NCBI RefSeq assembly: GCF_002117125.1
Contig: NZ_CP019344.1
Span: 496,001 to 560,000 of the forward strand
DNA from: Nonlabens spongiae
GTDB taxonomy: Bacteria; Bacteroidota; Bacteroidia; Flavobacteriales; Flavobacteriaceae
Direction of reading: 5' to 3'
Length of the DNA stretch: 64,000 nucleotides
In this document: positions 41,663 through 51,039 of the stretch, one piece after another
Layout: every line of letters starts with the position of its first letter
Position numbering within the stretch: the stretch's first letter is position 1
Position numbers and translations under genes: made by a program
Notes under the pieces: generated by a model
Database searches by the model: none
Seen by the model: only the letters and a program-made list of their open reading frames with translations
Told to the model about the DNA's origin: nothing

Positions 41663-41711
41663 GTTAGCTGTTAGCTGTTAGCTGTTAGCTGTTAGCTGTT
41701 AGCTGTTAGCT
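41663..41711. repeat. 7-bp tandem repeat, seven perfect units
   Basis: Seven consecutive GTTAGCT units directly after the E1 stop codon. Like the array at 10754 the unit is seven bases long. Loosely related words (GTTATTAGTTG, GTTGCTAGTTGCTAG) occur after the LacI gene at 15163-15213. Confidence 0.95.
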
Positions 41712-41869
41712 GGGAGTCATGAGATTTTGGTGCTGAATTTTCTCAATAGAAGTTAATTATTGCGGTCTCTGTGCGGGCTGCAATCAGGTTTACTGTAAAT
41801 CAAAATTTTATCAAGAAACGATATAATAACAAAAAATAATTCCGAAATTGTAATCCAAAGCAAGCAGTT

Positions 41870-42112
41870 ATGGCCACCATCGATGTAATACGTAATATTT
41901 TGATAGATAAAATAAGATCTATTGAAAATAAGGATTTTTTAGTCGCACTTGATTCGCTTGTTACTTCCAGTTCATCTCGTGATGAGGTGACTAAGCTTAG
42001 CGAGGCTCAATTAGAAATGCTAGAAATGAGCGAGATTGACATCAAAAAAGGTCGACTCATTTCCCAAGAATCCATGGATAAAAGAAATCTGGAATGGCTC
42101 AACGACTTGTAA
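41870..42112 (+). CDS. antitoxin-like small protein
   Basis: An 80-aa acidic protein, mostly helical (IDVIRNILIDKIRSIENKDF, LSEAQLEMLEMSEIDIKKGR), with the C-terminal E-S-M-D-K-R-N-L-E-W-L-N-D-L typical of unstructured antitoxin tails that wrap a RelE/ParE toxin. Its end overlaps the toxin start by 19 bp. No DNA-binding domain is obvious, so autoregulation is uncertain. Type II antitoxin by context. Confidence 0.72.
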   Translation: MATIDVIRNILIDKIRSIENKDFLVALDSLVTSSSSRDEVTKLSEAQLEMLEMSEIDIKKGRLISQESMDKRNLEWLNDL

Positions 42113-42408
42113 GATGGACAAGGACTGCTGATGTACAATATATTGGAATTCTTGAATATTGGGTTAATCGAAACAAATCAGCTACGTACTCCAAGAAATT
42201 AATTAAAATCGTTGGAAAGTTGACAAAGCAAATAGCTAAATCACCTTTCATTTTTAAAAAAGCAGATTTTGAAAACACGCGCGTAGCCACTCTCAATAAT
42301 TTTAGCATATTTTTTCAGGTTCATAGAGAAGAAATATTGATTACCGCATTTTGGGATAACCGCCAGGATTCTATAAATCTCATTGAGACTTTGATAAATA
42401 CTAAATAA
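42094..42408 (+). CDS. RelE/ParE-family toxin
   Basis: A 104-aa basic protein with the fold pattern of ParE/RelE toxins: an N-terminal VRWTRTADVQYIGILEYWV, a helix pair SATYSKKLIKIVGKLTKQIA, SPFIFKKADFENTRVATLNN, then strands FSIFFQVHREEILITAFWDN and a final RQDS. The ending F-W-D-N-R-Q-D is characteristic of ParE. Whether it targets gyrase or mRNA cannot be told. It overlaps the preceding antitoxin gene. The flavoprotein gene follows closely. Confidence 0.85.
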   Translation: MAQRLVRWTRTADVQYIGILEYWVNRNKSATYSKKLIKIVGKLTKQIAKSPFIFKKADFENTRVATLNNFSIFFQVHREEILITAFWDNRQDSINLIETLINTK

Positions 42409-42435
42409 GGTTTGCAAAACAAGTCAAAAAGCTTG

Positions 42436-43557
42436 ATGAATAATATTGCTATCGACTTTGACGTAATCATCGCTGGTGGCGGTCTCGCGGGACTTACTGC
42501 GGCTAATATTTTGGGAAGGGACTTTAAGGTTTTATTAATTGATCCCGATGATTATCCGCGTCATAAACTCTGTGGCGAGTACCTAAGTGCCGAAGTAGAG
42601 AATATTCTATTGGATCTAGGTATAAACTTACCTAAAGCGACTGATGTAAAATTAAAAAAGCTGCTTTTTTCAACGCAAAACGGTAACAAAATCCAAGCTG
42701 ATTTACCGCTGGGAGGCTACGGAATTTCACGATTTCATTTAGATCATTTACTCTTTAAAAAAATTGATCAATCTGTTGCTATTAAAAAAGATAAAGTTGT
42801 TGAAGTAAACATGAAATTGAGCCAATTTGTAGTGCTGACAAAACATGAAAAGTTTACCTGTAGACAAGTAATTATGGCAACGGGCAAACGTTCTGTTTTG
42901 GATAAAAATCTGTCGAGAGAATTTGTGCAGCACAAGTCACCCTGGTTAGGAGTAAAATGTCATTACGAATTTGATATGCCTCTCGATCAAGTGGAGCTTC
43001 ACAACTTCAACGGTGGATATGCAGGTCTCTCAAAGGTCGAAAACGGAAATGTCAATCTATGTTATCTCGCCACGTTTGAATCCTTCAAAAAATATAAGGA
43101 CATCGACGACTTTAACAGAGAAGTCCTTTCACAAAACCCTCATTTAAAATTATTCTTTCAAAATGCACGGCCTTGCTGGGAAAAGCCCATTGCGATTTCT
43201 CAAATTAGCTTTGACAACAAAAGTGCGGTCCAGAATGGTATTATTATGATCGGAGATACTGCTGGACTGATTCATCCACTTTGTGGTAATGGAATGGCAA
43301 TGGCAATTCACAGCGCAGCGATTGCTTCAAAATGTATTCTGCCTTTCCTGAAAGACGAGACCAGCCGAGAGGATTGTTTAAAAGGCTATGAGCGGGAATG
43401 GAAGCTTGCTTTCAATTCTCGTTTACGTACGGGACGCTGGCTTCAGAAACTATTTTTAAACCCTACGGCTACTAAAGTAGGTTTGGGAATCGTAAAAAAC
43501 ATACCTAGCTTACTGCCTTTGATCATTGAAAGAACTCATGGCAAAGTGGTTTATTAG
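42436..43557 (+). CDS. FAD-dependent oxidoreductase (geranylgeranyl-reductase/halogenase-like)
   Basis: A 373-aa flavoprotein. FAD-binding motif VIIAGGGLAGLTAANILG near residue 13, then PRHKLCGEYLSAEV, the conserved Cys-Gly-Glu seen in this group, and IIMIGDTAGLIHPLCGNGMA, the second FAD motif (G-D-x-x-x) near 275. The group includes geranylgeranyl reductases and FAD monooxygenases, some acting in flexirubin-type pigment loci in Flavobacteria. No other pigment genes are seen nearby. The ATG at 42436 is preferred to a TTG 24 bp upstream. Confidence 0.82.
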   Translation: MNNIAIDFDVIIAGGGLAGLTAANILGRDFKVLLIDPDDYPRHKLCGEYLSAEVENILLDLGINLPKATDVKLKKLLFSTQNGNKIQADLPLGGYGISRFHLDHLLFKKIDQSVAIKKDKVVEVNMKLSQFVVLTKHEKFTCRQVIMATGKRSVLDKNLSREFVQHKSPWLGVKCHYEFDMPLDQVELHNFNGGYAGLSKVENGNVNLCYLATFESFKKYKDIDDFNREVLSQNPHLKLFFQNARPCWEKPIAISQISFDNKSAVQNGIIMIGDTAGLIHPLCGNGMAMAIHSAAIASKCILPFLKDETSREDCLKGYEREWKLAFNSRLRTGRWLQKLFLNPTATKVGLGIVKNIPSLLPLIIERTHGKVVY

Positions 43558-43652
43558 ATAATCAGACGATCAAAACATACCCGTAGCTTATAAGTACATC
43601 AGTTCTGAGGTTTCAAAAGTTGGTTGGCTTATTTTTGAAAAAAACCTAATCG

Positions 43653-45758
43653 GTGCCACTTAACTTCTTATCAACACCTATTGATTATTTAAACGGCGTG
43701 GGACCGCAACGGGCTAAGTTGCTCAAGTCTGAGTTGCACATCCACACCTACGGTGATCTGGCAAATCTATTCCCGAATCGATACATCGACAGAACTAAGT
43801 ACTATAAAGTGAGCCAACTCGTGGAGGAGGCAGCGCAGGTTCAGGTGATTGGGAAGATTGTGAATTTGAAAACCGTTGGTTCTGCAAAGTCAGAGCGACT
43901 CGTGGCAACGTTTACTGATGGAACAGGAGTGATGGAGCTGGTGTGGTTTAGAGCGCAAAAACACTTTCGCGAAAGCGTAAAAATCAACGAGCCCTATGTG
44001 GCTTTTGGGAAAGTAGCACGCTATGGGGCGACCTACAGCATGGCGCATCCTGATCTGGAATTACTTAGGGATCATCGTGCGCGCAAGCACAGTGCCATGA
44101 CACCGGTGTATCCCAGTACAGAGATGCTTGCCAAACGTAAGATTACCAATACGTACATCGTCAAGCTCATGCGCAGGTTGTTTGATGAGATTCAGAATGC
44201 GTTTGTAGAAACGCTTCCCGAAAACATTTTGAAAGAACTACAACTACTGGATAAAAACAGATCCATGCGCAACGCCCACTTTCCTGAGAGCGCGGCTTAC
44301 CTGCAGGCGGCACTATATCGGTTGAAATTTGAGGAGTTGTTCTACATTCAAATGGAGCTTTTGATGCAAAATCGCATCAGAAAAACGAAGATCAAAGGAT
44401 TTGTTTTTGATCAAGTTGGGGAGCGGTTCAATGATTTTTATGAGAATCACCTGCCATTCGAACTCACCGGCGCTCAAAAACGTGTAGTGCGAGAGATCAG
44501 GAGGGATATGGGAACAGGCGCGCACATGAACCGACTCTTGCAAGGCGATGTGGGCTCTGGAAAGACGATTGTTGCGGTACTGACTTGCTTGCTGGCGATT
44601 GATAATGGATTTCAAGCCTGTATCATGGCACCTACTGAGATTCTCGCACAACAACATTACGCAGGTGTTCAAGAATTGCTTGAAAAAACAGGTTTAAAAG
44701 TCGCATTGCTTACGGGATCGGTTAAAAAGAAAGATCGTACTATCATCCATGAGCAACTTGAGGACGGCTCGCTCCATATTTTAATAGGGACGCATGCACT
44801 TATTGAGCCTAAAGTTCAATTTAAAAATCTGGGCGTTGCGGTTGTAGATGAGCAGCATCGTTTTGGTGTGGCTCAACGGGCTAAACTCTGGAAAAAAAAT
44901 AGTCTGCCGCCGCATGTTCTGGTCATGACGGCTACACCCATACCACGTACACTCGCCATGAGTCTGTATGGCGATCTGGACATCTCCGTGATTGATGAGT
45001 TGCCACCGGGACGTAAGGAAATCAAGACCGTTCACCGTTACGACAAGAATCGTTTGTCAGTCTTCAATTTTATACGCGATGAGATTGAGCTGGGTCGGCA
45101 GATTTATATCGTGTACCCGCTGATTGAGGAGTCCGAGAAATTGGATTATAAAGACCTGCAAGATGGGTATGAAAGTATTGTGAGGGAGTTTCCATCACCT
45201 CAATACCAGGTCAGTATCGTGCACGGTCGCATGAAACCTGAGGATAAGGACTTTGAGATGCAGCGATTTGTTGAAGGAAAGACCCAGATTATGGTTGCTA
45301 CCACGGTGATTGAGGTAGGTGTAAACGTACCTAACGCCAGTGTCATGATTATTGAAAGTGCAGAACGTTTTGGACTCTCGCAACTGCATCAGCTGCGTGG
45401 TAGAGTAGGACGTGGAGCAGAACAGAGTTATTGCATACTCATGACCGGTCATAAATTGAGCAGCGATAGCAAGACAAGGTTGCAGACCATGTGCGAGACC
45501 AGCGACGGGTTCAAAATCGCCGAAGTAGATTTAAAACTACGTGGCCCTGGTGATATCATGGGAACCAGGCAGAGTGGCGTGATGGAATTACGGGTGGCTG
45601 ATATTGTGAGGGATAATGAAATTTTGGCGCTTTCGCGAAAGCGTGCACAAGAACTGCTGTCTCAAGATCCTACAATCTCGTTACCTGTTAATGCAAATGT
45701 CGCAAGGGTTATGCGTTTCCTGCAGAATAAAAAAGGCATCTGGAAATACATCAGTTAA
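43653..45758 (+). CDS. recG: ATP-dependent DNA helicase RecG
   Basis: A 701-aa helicase with wedge/OB domain at the N-terminus (DYLNGVGPQRAKLL, YGDLANLFPNRYIDRT), motif I LLQGDVGSGKTIVA, motif Ia APTEILAQQHY, motif II VVDEQHRFG, motif III VMTATPIPRTLAMSLYGDL, and the C-terminal motifs QLRGRVGRG and the RecG-specific KLRGPGDIMGTRQSG. It remodels stalled forks and branched DNA. The start is GTG at 43653. Two palindrome copies are inside: 43963-43977 (H-F-R-E-S-V-K, in the wedge domain) and 45628-45643 (A-L-S-R-K-R-A, near the C-terminus). Confidence 0.97.
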   Translation: MPLNFLSTPIDYLNGVGPQRAKLLKSELHIHTYGDLANLFPNRYIDRTKYYKVSQLVEEAAQVQVIGKIVNLKTVGSAKSERLVATFTDGTGVMELVWFRAQKHFRESVKINEPYVAFGKVARYGATYSMAHPDLELLRDHRARKHSAMTPVYPSTEMLAKRKITNTYIVKLMRRLFDEIQNAFVETLPENILKELQLLDKNRSMRNAHFPESAAYLQAALYRLKFEELFYIQMELLMQNRIRKTKIKGFVFDQVGERFNDFYENHLPFELTGAQKRVVREIRRDMGTGAHMNRLLQGDVGSGKTIVAVLTCLLAIDNGFQACIMAPTEILAQQHYAGVQELLEKTGLKVALLTGSVKKKDRTIIHEQLEDGSLHILIGTHALIEPKVQFKNLGVAVVDEQHRFGVAQRAKLWKKNSLPPHVLVMTATPIPRTLAMSLYGDLDISVIDELPPGRKEIKTVHRYDKNRLSVFNFIRDEIELGRQIYIVYPLIEESEKLDYKDLQDGYESIVREFPSPQYQVSIVHGRMKPEDKDFEMQRFVEGKTQIMVATTVIEVGVNVPNASVMIIESAERFGLSQLHQLRGRVGRGAEQSYCILMTGHKLSSDSKTRLQTMCETSDGFKIAEVDLKLRGPGDIMGTRQSGVMELRVADIVRDNEILALSRKRAQELLSQDPTISLPVNANVARVMRFLQNKKGIWKYIS

Positions 45759-45826
45759 GTCCTACATTCTCATGTACACGTGTGTTAAATAAAAACAAAA
45801 CTACCCGATTGTGATAGTAATACTTT

Positions 45827-45834
45827 TAGATTTG
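45827..45834 (+). promoter_or_regulatory. -7 promoter box of the TetR-ABC-HlyD-TolC operon
   Basis: TAGATTTG matches TANNTTTG and lies 17 bp before the TetR ATG. All four genes downstream are separated by at most 3 bp or overlap, so this is likely the operon promoter and the place where TetR acts. Confidence 0.6.
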
Positions 45835-45851
45835 CGAATCACATTTTGAAA

Positions 45852-46520
45852 ATGGATAAGATTCTTTATAACCTTAAGATGGAAATCAATGAAAAGCTTT
45901 TCATCAAAGATCCAGAAACTTCGGCTTTAGGCAAAAAGATCATTCAAGAGAGTATCGTGATGATTCATGAACTGGGCTTTGAACAGTTCACTTTCAGAAA
46001 ATTAGGTAGTAAGATCGGGTCTAATGAAAGTTCTATTTACAGATATTTTGAAAATAAGCATAAGTTATTACTTTATCTAGCCTCTTGGTATTGGAGCTGG
46101 CTAGAACATCAAATGGTATTTCAAACCATGGCTATCCACGAGCCTAGAGAAAAACTACTAAAAGCAATCGATATCATCACTGCAGATACGGTTCAAGATT
46201 CGACTTACCAGCATGTAGACGAGATATTACTTAACAAGATCGTGATATCTGAACATTCAAAGTCTTACTTGACAAAAGAGGTAGATCGTGAAAATAAAGA
46301 TGGGTATTTTCAAGTTTATAAAAGACTTGCGAGCCGTATAGGGGATATGATTTCAGCACTTAATCCAGATTATCCATACCCAGCTTCTTTGAGCAGTATG
46401 ATTATCGATGGAGCATTACACCAGCATTACTTAAAGGAACATTTTAAGGTAATTACAGATTGTGGAGCAAAAGTCTCCCCATCAAAATATTTTAAGGATC
46501 TTATCAATAGAGTTTTATAA
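45852..46520 (+). CDS. TetR-family regulator
   Basis: A 222-aa regulator. The N-terminal DNA-binding part reads ALGKKIIQESIVMIHELGFE, FTFRKLGSKIGSNESSIYRY and FENKHKLLLYLASWYW, the usual TetR three-helix pattern. The C-terminal ligand domain is helical and unassigned. The ATG at 45852 is chosen over a TTG at 45846. The ABC gene starts 2 bp after its stop, so it probably controls the export operon it heads. Confidence 0.88.
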   Translation: MDKILYNLKMEINEKLFIKDPETSALGKKIIQESIVMIHELGFEQFTFRKLGSKIGSNESSIYRYFENKHKLLLYLASWYWSWLEHQMVFQTMAIHEPREKLLKAIDIITADTVQDSTYQHVDEILLNKIVISEHSKSYLTKEVDRENKDGYFQVYKRLASRIGDMISALNPDYPYPASLSSMIIDGALHQHYLKEHFKVITDCGAKVSPSKYFKDLINRVL

Positions 46521-46522
46521 AG

Positions 46523-48202
46523 ATGAAGAATAACAGAAACATCTTAACCGCCTGGCAGCGGCTTACTCGATTGTTAAAACTGGATAGCAAAGATGTAAAA
46601 CAGATCTTTTACTATGCAATTTTTGCTGGTTTAGTAGGTCTTACCTTACCACTGGGAATTCAAGCTATAATCAATTTAATTCAAGGGGCACAAGTATCAA
46701 CCTCGTGGATCTTGCTAGTTATTTTAGTGACCTTAGGAGTCGCCTTTGCTGGTGTTCTTCAGATCATGCAGATCAGGATCACAGAAAACATTCAACAAAA
46801 AATATTCACGAGATCATCTTTTGAGTTTGCTTATCGATTTCCAAAAATCAAAATGAGCGCTCTGAGGGGGATCTATCCGCCTGAACTGGCTAACCGATTT
46901 TTTGATACGCTAACAGTTCAAAAATCGCTCGCAAAACTTTTAGTGGATTACCCTACGGCGATCCTACAAATTATTTTTGGCTTGCTGTTGTTGTCCTTTT
47001 ATCATCCATTCTTTATCATCTATGGATTTCTCTTATTGCTACTCGCTTATGTTCTTTTTAGATATACTGCTGAAAAGGGTCTGGAAACCAGTATCCTTGA
47101 ATCTAAAAATAAATACCGTGTGGCCCACTGGCTGCAAGAGGTTGCCAGGTCTATCATCAGTTTTAAACTCTCTGGATATACACAACTGGCGCTTAAAAGA
47201 AATGATGAACTCACGGCAGATTACTTGAAATATAGAGAGGAGCATTTCCGTATATTAGTATTGCAGGCTATTCTACTTATAGTCTTTAAGGTGTTGATTA
47301 CCGCAGGCTTATTATTAATAGGTGGATTGTTAGTTTTAAATCAGCAGATGAACATAGGTCAGTTTGTGGCGGCAGAGTTGATTATCCTGATCATCATCGG
47401 TGCAGTGGAAAAAATTATATCTGGGTTAGAATCCTTTTACGACATGCTAACATCCATGGAAAAATTAGGAGAGGTAGTAGATAAGGAGCTAGAAAATCAA
47501 GACGGTGAGCATCCATTTCATGATGATGAGAATTATACGGTTGAATTAGAACAAGTGACTTTTGAGGTGCCTAATCGCAGCACTCCGATTATTGAAAATG
47601 TAGATCTCAAAATTAGTAAATCTTGCATCATCCTACTCAACGGTAAGAATGGAAGTGGTAAAACTACTTTGCTCAGACTTATTGCTGGAATCATTGAACC
47701 AACTAAGGGGAATATCTATATCAACAACACAGATCTTAGAGGTATAGATCTCAACTATTATCGAGCTCATCTGGGACAATCGCTTACTGAGGAAAGTCCA
47801 TTTGAGGGAACGTTAAGACAGAACATAACCTTTGGCGATCCTAATATCGATGATGATAGAGTCTACTGGGCGCTTGAAAAAGTAGGACTCAATAATTTCT
47901 TGAAAAAGTTACCTCTAGGACTTAAAACAATGATTTACCCTGAAGGTAAACACCTGAGCTATACGGTAGGAAAAAAGATTGTTCTCGCTCGTAGTATCGT
48001 TAGAAACCCTAAATTATTGATTCTTAAGGATCCTTTAGATCAGTTTGATGAAGGAGAGGCTACACGTATCATGGACTTCCTTGTAGATCGTTCTAATGGC
48101 TGGGCACTTATCGTAGTGAGTCAAAATGAACGATGGTTGAATAAATGTGGTCGCATTGTTACCATGAACGACGGTAAGATCATTTCAGATAAATCTAAAT
48201 AG
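46523..48202 (+). CDS. ABC exporter with degenerate ATPase site
   Basis: A 559-aa half-transporter with six membrane helices (to about residue 310) and a nucleotide-binding domain like type I secretion ABC proteins. Walker A is intact (NGKNGSGKTTLLRLIAG, about 373) and the Q-loop Gln is present (HLGQSLTEESPF). The signature expected as LSGGQ reads LSYTVGKK (about 477). Walker B reads LLILKDPLDQF (about 499): the Asp is Lys and the catalytic Glu is Asp. The switch His is Gln (VVSQNERW, about 530). The frame is clean and codon use normal, so this is a preserved degenerate ATPase rather than a decaying gene. Confidence 0.85.
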   Translation: MKNNRNILTAWQRLTRLLKLDSKDVKQIFYYAIFAGLVGLTLPLGIQAIINLIQGAQVSTSWILLVILVTLGVAFAGVLQIMQIRITENIQQKIFTRSSFEFAYRFPKIKMSALRGIYPPELANRFFDTLTVQKSLAKLLVDYPTAILQIIFGLLLLSFYHPFFIIYGFLLLLLAYVLFRYTAEKGLETSILESKNKYRVAHWLQEVARSIISFKLSGYTQLALKRNDELTADYLKYREEHFRILVLQAILLIVFKVLITAGLLLIGGLLVLNQQMNIGQFVAAELIILIIIGAVEKIISGLESFYDMLTSMEKLGEVVDKELENQDGEHPFHDDENYTVELEQVTFEVPNRSTPIIENVDLKISKSCIILLNGKNGSGKTTLLRLIAGIIEPTKGNIYINNTDLRGIDLNYYRAHLGQSLTEESPFEGTLRQNITFGDPNIDDDRVYWALEKVGLNNFLKKLPLGLKTMIYPEGKHLSYTVGKKIVLARSIVRNPKLLILKDPLDQFDEGEATRIMDFLVDRSNGWALIVVSQNERWLNKCGRIVTMNDGKIISDKSK

Positions 48203-48204
48203 TC

Positions 48205-49578
48205 ATGTTGAACATCTCAAATACTTCAAGCATTAAAGGGAATCTAGAGCTCAATGACTATAAGTCTGGCGTTAAAGTCGCTAAAAGAAGACATTATAAA
48301 TATTTCAATAGATTCTTAGGTGGTGCAGCCATTTTTGCATTCATTATTCTATTCTTGCCATGGACACAGAATGTTACCGGTAATGGTTATGTAACGACAC
48401 TCACGCCCGAATCACGGCCACAAACTATACAATCTCCCATCGCTGGTCGAATAGAGACGTGGTATGTACGAGAAGGGGCTAGGGTTAAAGTAGGGGACAC
48501 CATTTTGAGGATTAGTGAAGTCAAAAGTGAATATTTTGATGATCAACTGGTTGAGCGTACAACGGATCAGATAGGCTCAAAAAGCAACGCGGTCATTTCC
48601 TATCAGAACAAAGTGAGTGCACTACGTAATCAAATAGGTGCGCTCAATCAAGAACGTGAGTTGAAACTGGATCAGGCTCAACTTAAATTGCAACAAGCTC
48701 GATTAGGAGTGGAGAGTGATAGCATAGATCTCGTAGCCGCTAGAACAAACGAGCGCATTGCCCTACAACAGCTCAACCGTTTTATAGAATTGAATGAAGA
48801 GGGCATTGAGTCTGATCAAGAGGTTGAGATGAAGGAGATGAAATACCAAGAAACCCAATCTAAACGTATTTCACAGGAAGCAAAACTACTCCAGAGCAAA
48901 GCTAAGGTAGCAGATGCTTTAGTCGAAATCAATCGTGTGAGACAAGAGTATATTGATAAGATCAGTAAGGCTGAGAGTGATCTTTATACCGCCCAGAGTA
49001 CTCAGTTTGACACAGAGGCTCAAGTAAGTAAACTGGAGGTAGATCGGGCAAACTACCAGCGTCGTAGAGATTTGTATTATGTGACTGCGCCCCAAGCTGG
49101 ATATGTAAACCGCGCTATAATAGGAGGAATAGGTGAAACCTTTAAAGAGGGACAGCAGCTAGTGAGTATTATGCCAGACGATTATGAGCTGGCGGTAGAG
49201 ACCTACGTTGAGCCTATAGATTTGCCCTTGATACATGAAGGGGAAGAGGTGAGGGTTCAATTTGATGGATGGCCGGCGATCATCTTTTCTGGCTGGCCTG
49301 CGGCGACCTATGGAACCTATGGAGCCAGAGTCGTTGCGATCGAGCAATTTATTAGTACTAACGGAAAATACCGAGTATTGCTGGCTCCAGATGAGGAGGA
49401 TCATCAGTGGCCAGACCAGCTGGTTCCAGGCGCAGGTGCCTACACCTTTGCATTGCTAGAAGATGTGCCGGTATGGTATGAATTGTGGCGTCGTTTGAAT
49501 GGATTTCCAGCAAACTTTTATCAGCCTGAGGCTAATGATAAAGAAGCTAAAAAGGATAAAAATGCCCAGAAGAAATAG
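48205..49578 (+). CDS. HlyD-family membrane-fusion protein
   Basis: A 457-aa periplasmic adaptor. One N-terminal membrane helix (GAAIFAFIILFLPW, about 50-64) is followed by the first lipoyl half (QSPIAGRIETWYVREGARVK), a long coiled coil (about 120-300, rich in Gln, Glu and Lys), the second lipoyl half (YYVTAPQAGYVNRAIIGGIG) and a beta-barrel domain. It should link the ABC protein to the TolC-like channel. It starts 2 bp after the ABC gene and overlaps the TolC gene by 17 bp. Confidence 0.9.
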   Translation: MLNISNTSSIKGNLELNDYKSGVKVAKRRHYKYFNRFLGGAAIFAFIILFLPWTQNVTGNGYVTTLTPESRPQTIQSPIAGRIETWYVREGARVKVGDTILRISEVKSEYFDDQLVERTTDQIGSKSNAVISYQNKVSALRNQIGALNQERELKLDQAQLKLQQARLGVESDSIDLVAARTNERIALQQLNRFIELNEEGIESDQEVEMKEMKYQETQSKRISQEAKLLQSKAKVADALVEINRVRQEYIDKISKAESDLYTAQSTQFDTEAQVSKLEVDRANYQRRRDLYYVTAPQAGYVNRAIIGGIGETFKEGQQLVSIMPDDYELAVETYVEPIDLPLIHEGEEVRVQFDGWPAIIFSGWPAATYGTYGARVVAIEQFISTNGKYRVLLAPDEEDHQWPDQLVPGAGAYTFALLEDVPVWYELWRRLNGFPANFYQPEANDKEAKKDKNAQKK

Positions 49579-51028
49579 AGTCCTTTCCTTTTCTGCGATA
49601 TTGATGTTTTTTGTAGTGTGTAGCTCTTTGGGTAGCACGCTTTCGCGAAAGCGAGTCCTACAAAATCCCATAGCCACTCAAGAAGTCATGGATACTACAT
49701 TCATTTCTCTCAGTGAGTATCTGGGGTATGTTAAGAAGCATCATCCAGTCGTTAAACAAGCAGGTCTTGTAATCGAACAGGGCGAGGCTCAATTATTGAA
49801 GGCGAGAGGTGGGTTTGATCCTAAAATTGAAGTGGACTATGAGCGTAAGGATTTCAAAGGCACAGAATACTATGATGAATTGCGTGGAGCATTCAAAATC
49901 CCCACCTGGTACGGAGTAGAATTCAAAGCTGGAGCTGAGCGCAATGAGGGAGCCTTTCTCGATCCATCACTCAAGGTTCCAGAAGATGGATTATACAGCG
50001 CTGGAGTGAAAGTGTCTGTCTTGCAGGGTTTAGTGATCAATGATCGCATGGCGACGCTTAGAAAAGCAAAATTATTCCGTGAGCAGACCCAGTCAGAACG
50101 TAACCTCTTAATCAACCAAATCCTATCCGACGCTACTGAGGTGTATTTTGAATGGTGGAGAGCGGCGCAGGAACGTTTGCTCTTTGAAAGTATATTAGAA
50201 AATACCATTATAAGGTATGAGGGTGTCGTGCGACAGGTGGAGACGGGTTACAAAGCTGCTATCGATAGTGTTGAAGCTGGGATTGCCGTAAACAATCGTC
50301 AATTGAGTCTGGAGCAGGCACGCTTGGATTTCGTTAAAAAGCGTTTGGAATTATCTAACTTTTTATGGATCGACGGCGTCCCTATAGAATTGAGGGAAAA
50401 TACATTTCCTGAAAATGAATTGCTGGACAACATCGATGCTTCCCTTGAGATCATGGGACAGTCTCTGGATCTTTTCACCATTGAGAACCATCCCAAAATC
50501 TTGGCGATGCAGCTTAAAATGGAGCAACTGGACGTAGATCGAGATTTGAAGGCCAACAAACTCTTACCTAGACTCGATGTGGGCGTGGACTTACTGACAC
50601 CCGAATGGGATAATGGCGATAGTTATCAATTGAATAATTACAAGGCTCAGGCGACCTTTTCATTCCCCATATTTTTGAGGAAAGAACGCGGAGACCTTGC
50701 CCTAGCTGAAATCAAGTTGCAAGATGCGTCTTTTGACCTTTTGGCAACCAGTATTCAGATCGAGAATAAGATCAAGGCCAACTTTAATGAGATCGATTCC
50801 TACAGTAGGCAAAACCAGATCTCAGATGAAATCGTGACTTCATCTGCGCGTTTGCTTTATGCTGAAGAACGTAAATTTGATCTGGGTAACAGTTCCATTT
50901 TCTTGATCAACGCTCGTGAAAATAAACTGATCGAGAGCAGCGAGAAACAGCTACAGATCATCGTCAAATTACTAAACGCAAAAGCGAGTTTATTCAATAG
51001 CTTGGCGATTGTGCCGGAGAATTTGTAA
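49562..51028 (+). CDS. TolC-family outer-membrane channel protein
   Basis: A 488-aa protein with a signal peptide (VLSFSAILMFFVVCSSLG) and TolC repeats: SLSEYLGYVKKHHPVVKQAG in the first half and helical coiled-coil segments, with a second homologous half from about residue 290. It forms the outer-membrane exit for the upstream ABC/HlyD pair. The start at 49562 (M-P-R-R-N) gives a proper signal peptide. A palindrome copy (49638-49653, T-L-S-R-K-R-V) lies right after the signal peptide, in a region that tolerates change. Confidence 0.9.
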   Translation: MPRRNRVLSFSAILMFFVVCSSLGSTLSRKRVLQNPIATQEVMDTTFISLSEYLGYVKKHHPVVKQAGLVIEQGEAQLLKARGGFDPKIEVDYERKDFKGTEYYDELRGAFKIPTWYGVEFKAGAERNEGAFLDPSLKVPEDGLYSAGVKVSVLQGLVINDRMATLRKAKLFREQTQSERNLLINQILSDATEVYFEWWRAAQERLLFESILENTIIRYEGVVRQVETGYKAAIDSVEAGIAVNNRQLSLEQARLDFVKKRLELSNFLWIDGVPIELRENTFPENELLDNIDASLEIMGQSLDLFTIENHPKILAMQLKMEQLDVDRDLKANKLLPRLDVGVDLLTPEWDNGDSYQLNNYKAQATFSFPIFLRKERGDLALAEIKLQDASFDLLATSIQIENKIKANFNEIDSYSRQNQISDEIVTSSARLLYAEERKFDLGNSSIFLINARENKLIESSEKQLQIIVKLLNAKASLFNSLAIVPENL

Positions 51029-51039
51029 TCGGTATCGTT

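Noticed and set aside
43653..45758. Possibility that the two palindromes in recG mark frameshifts
   Set aside because: All helicase motifs before, between and after the copies are in one frame and the protein has normal length.
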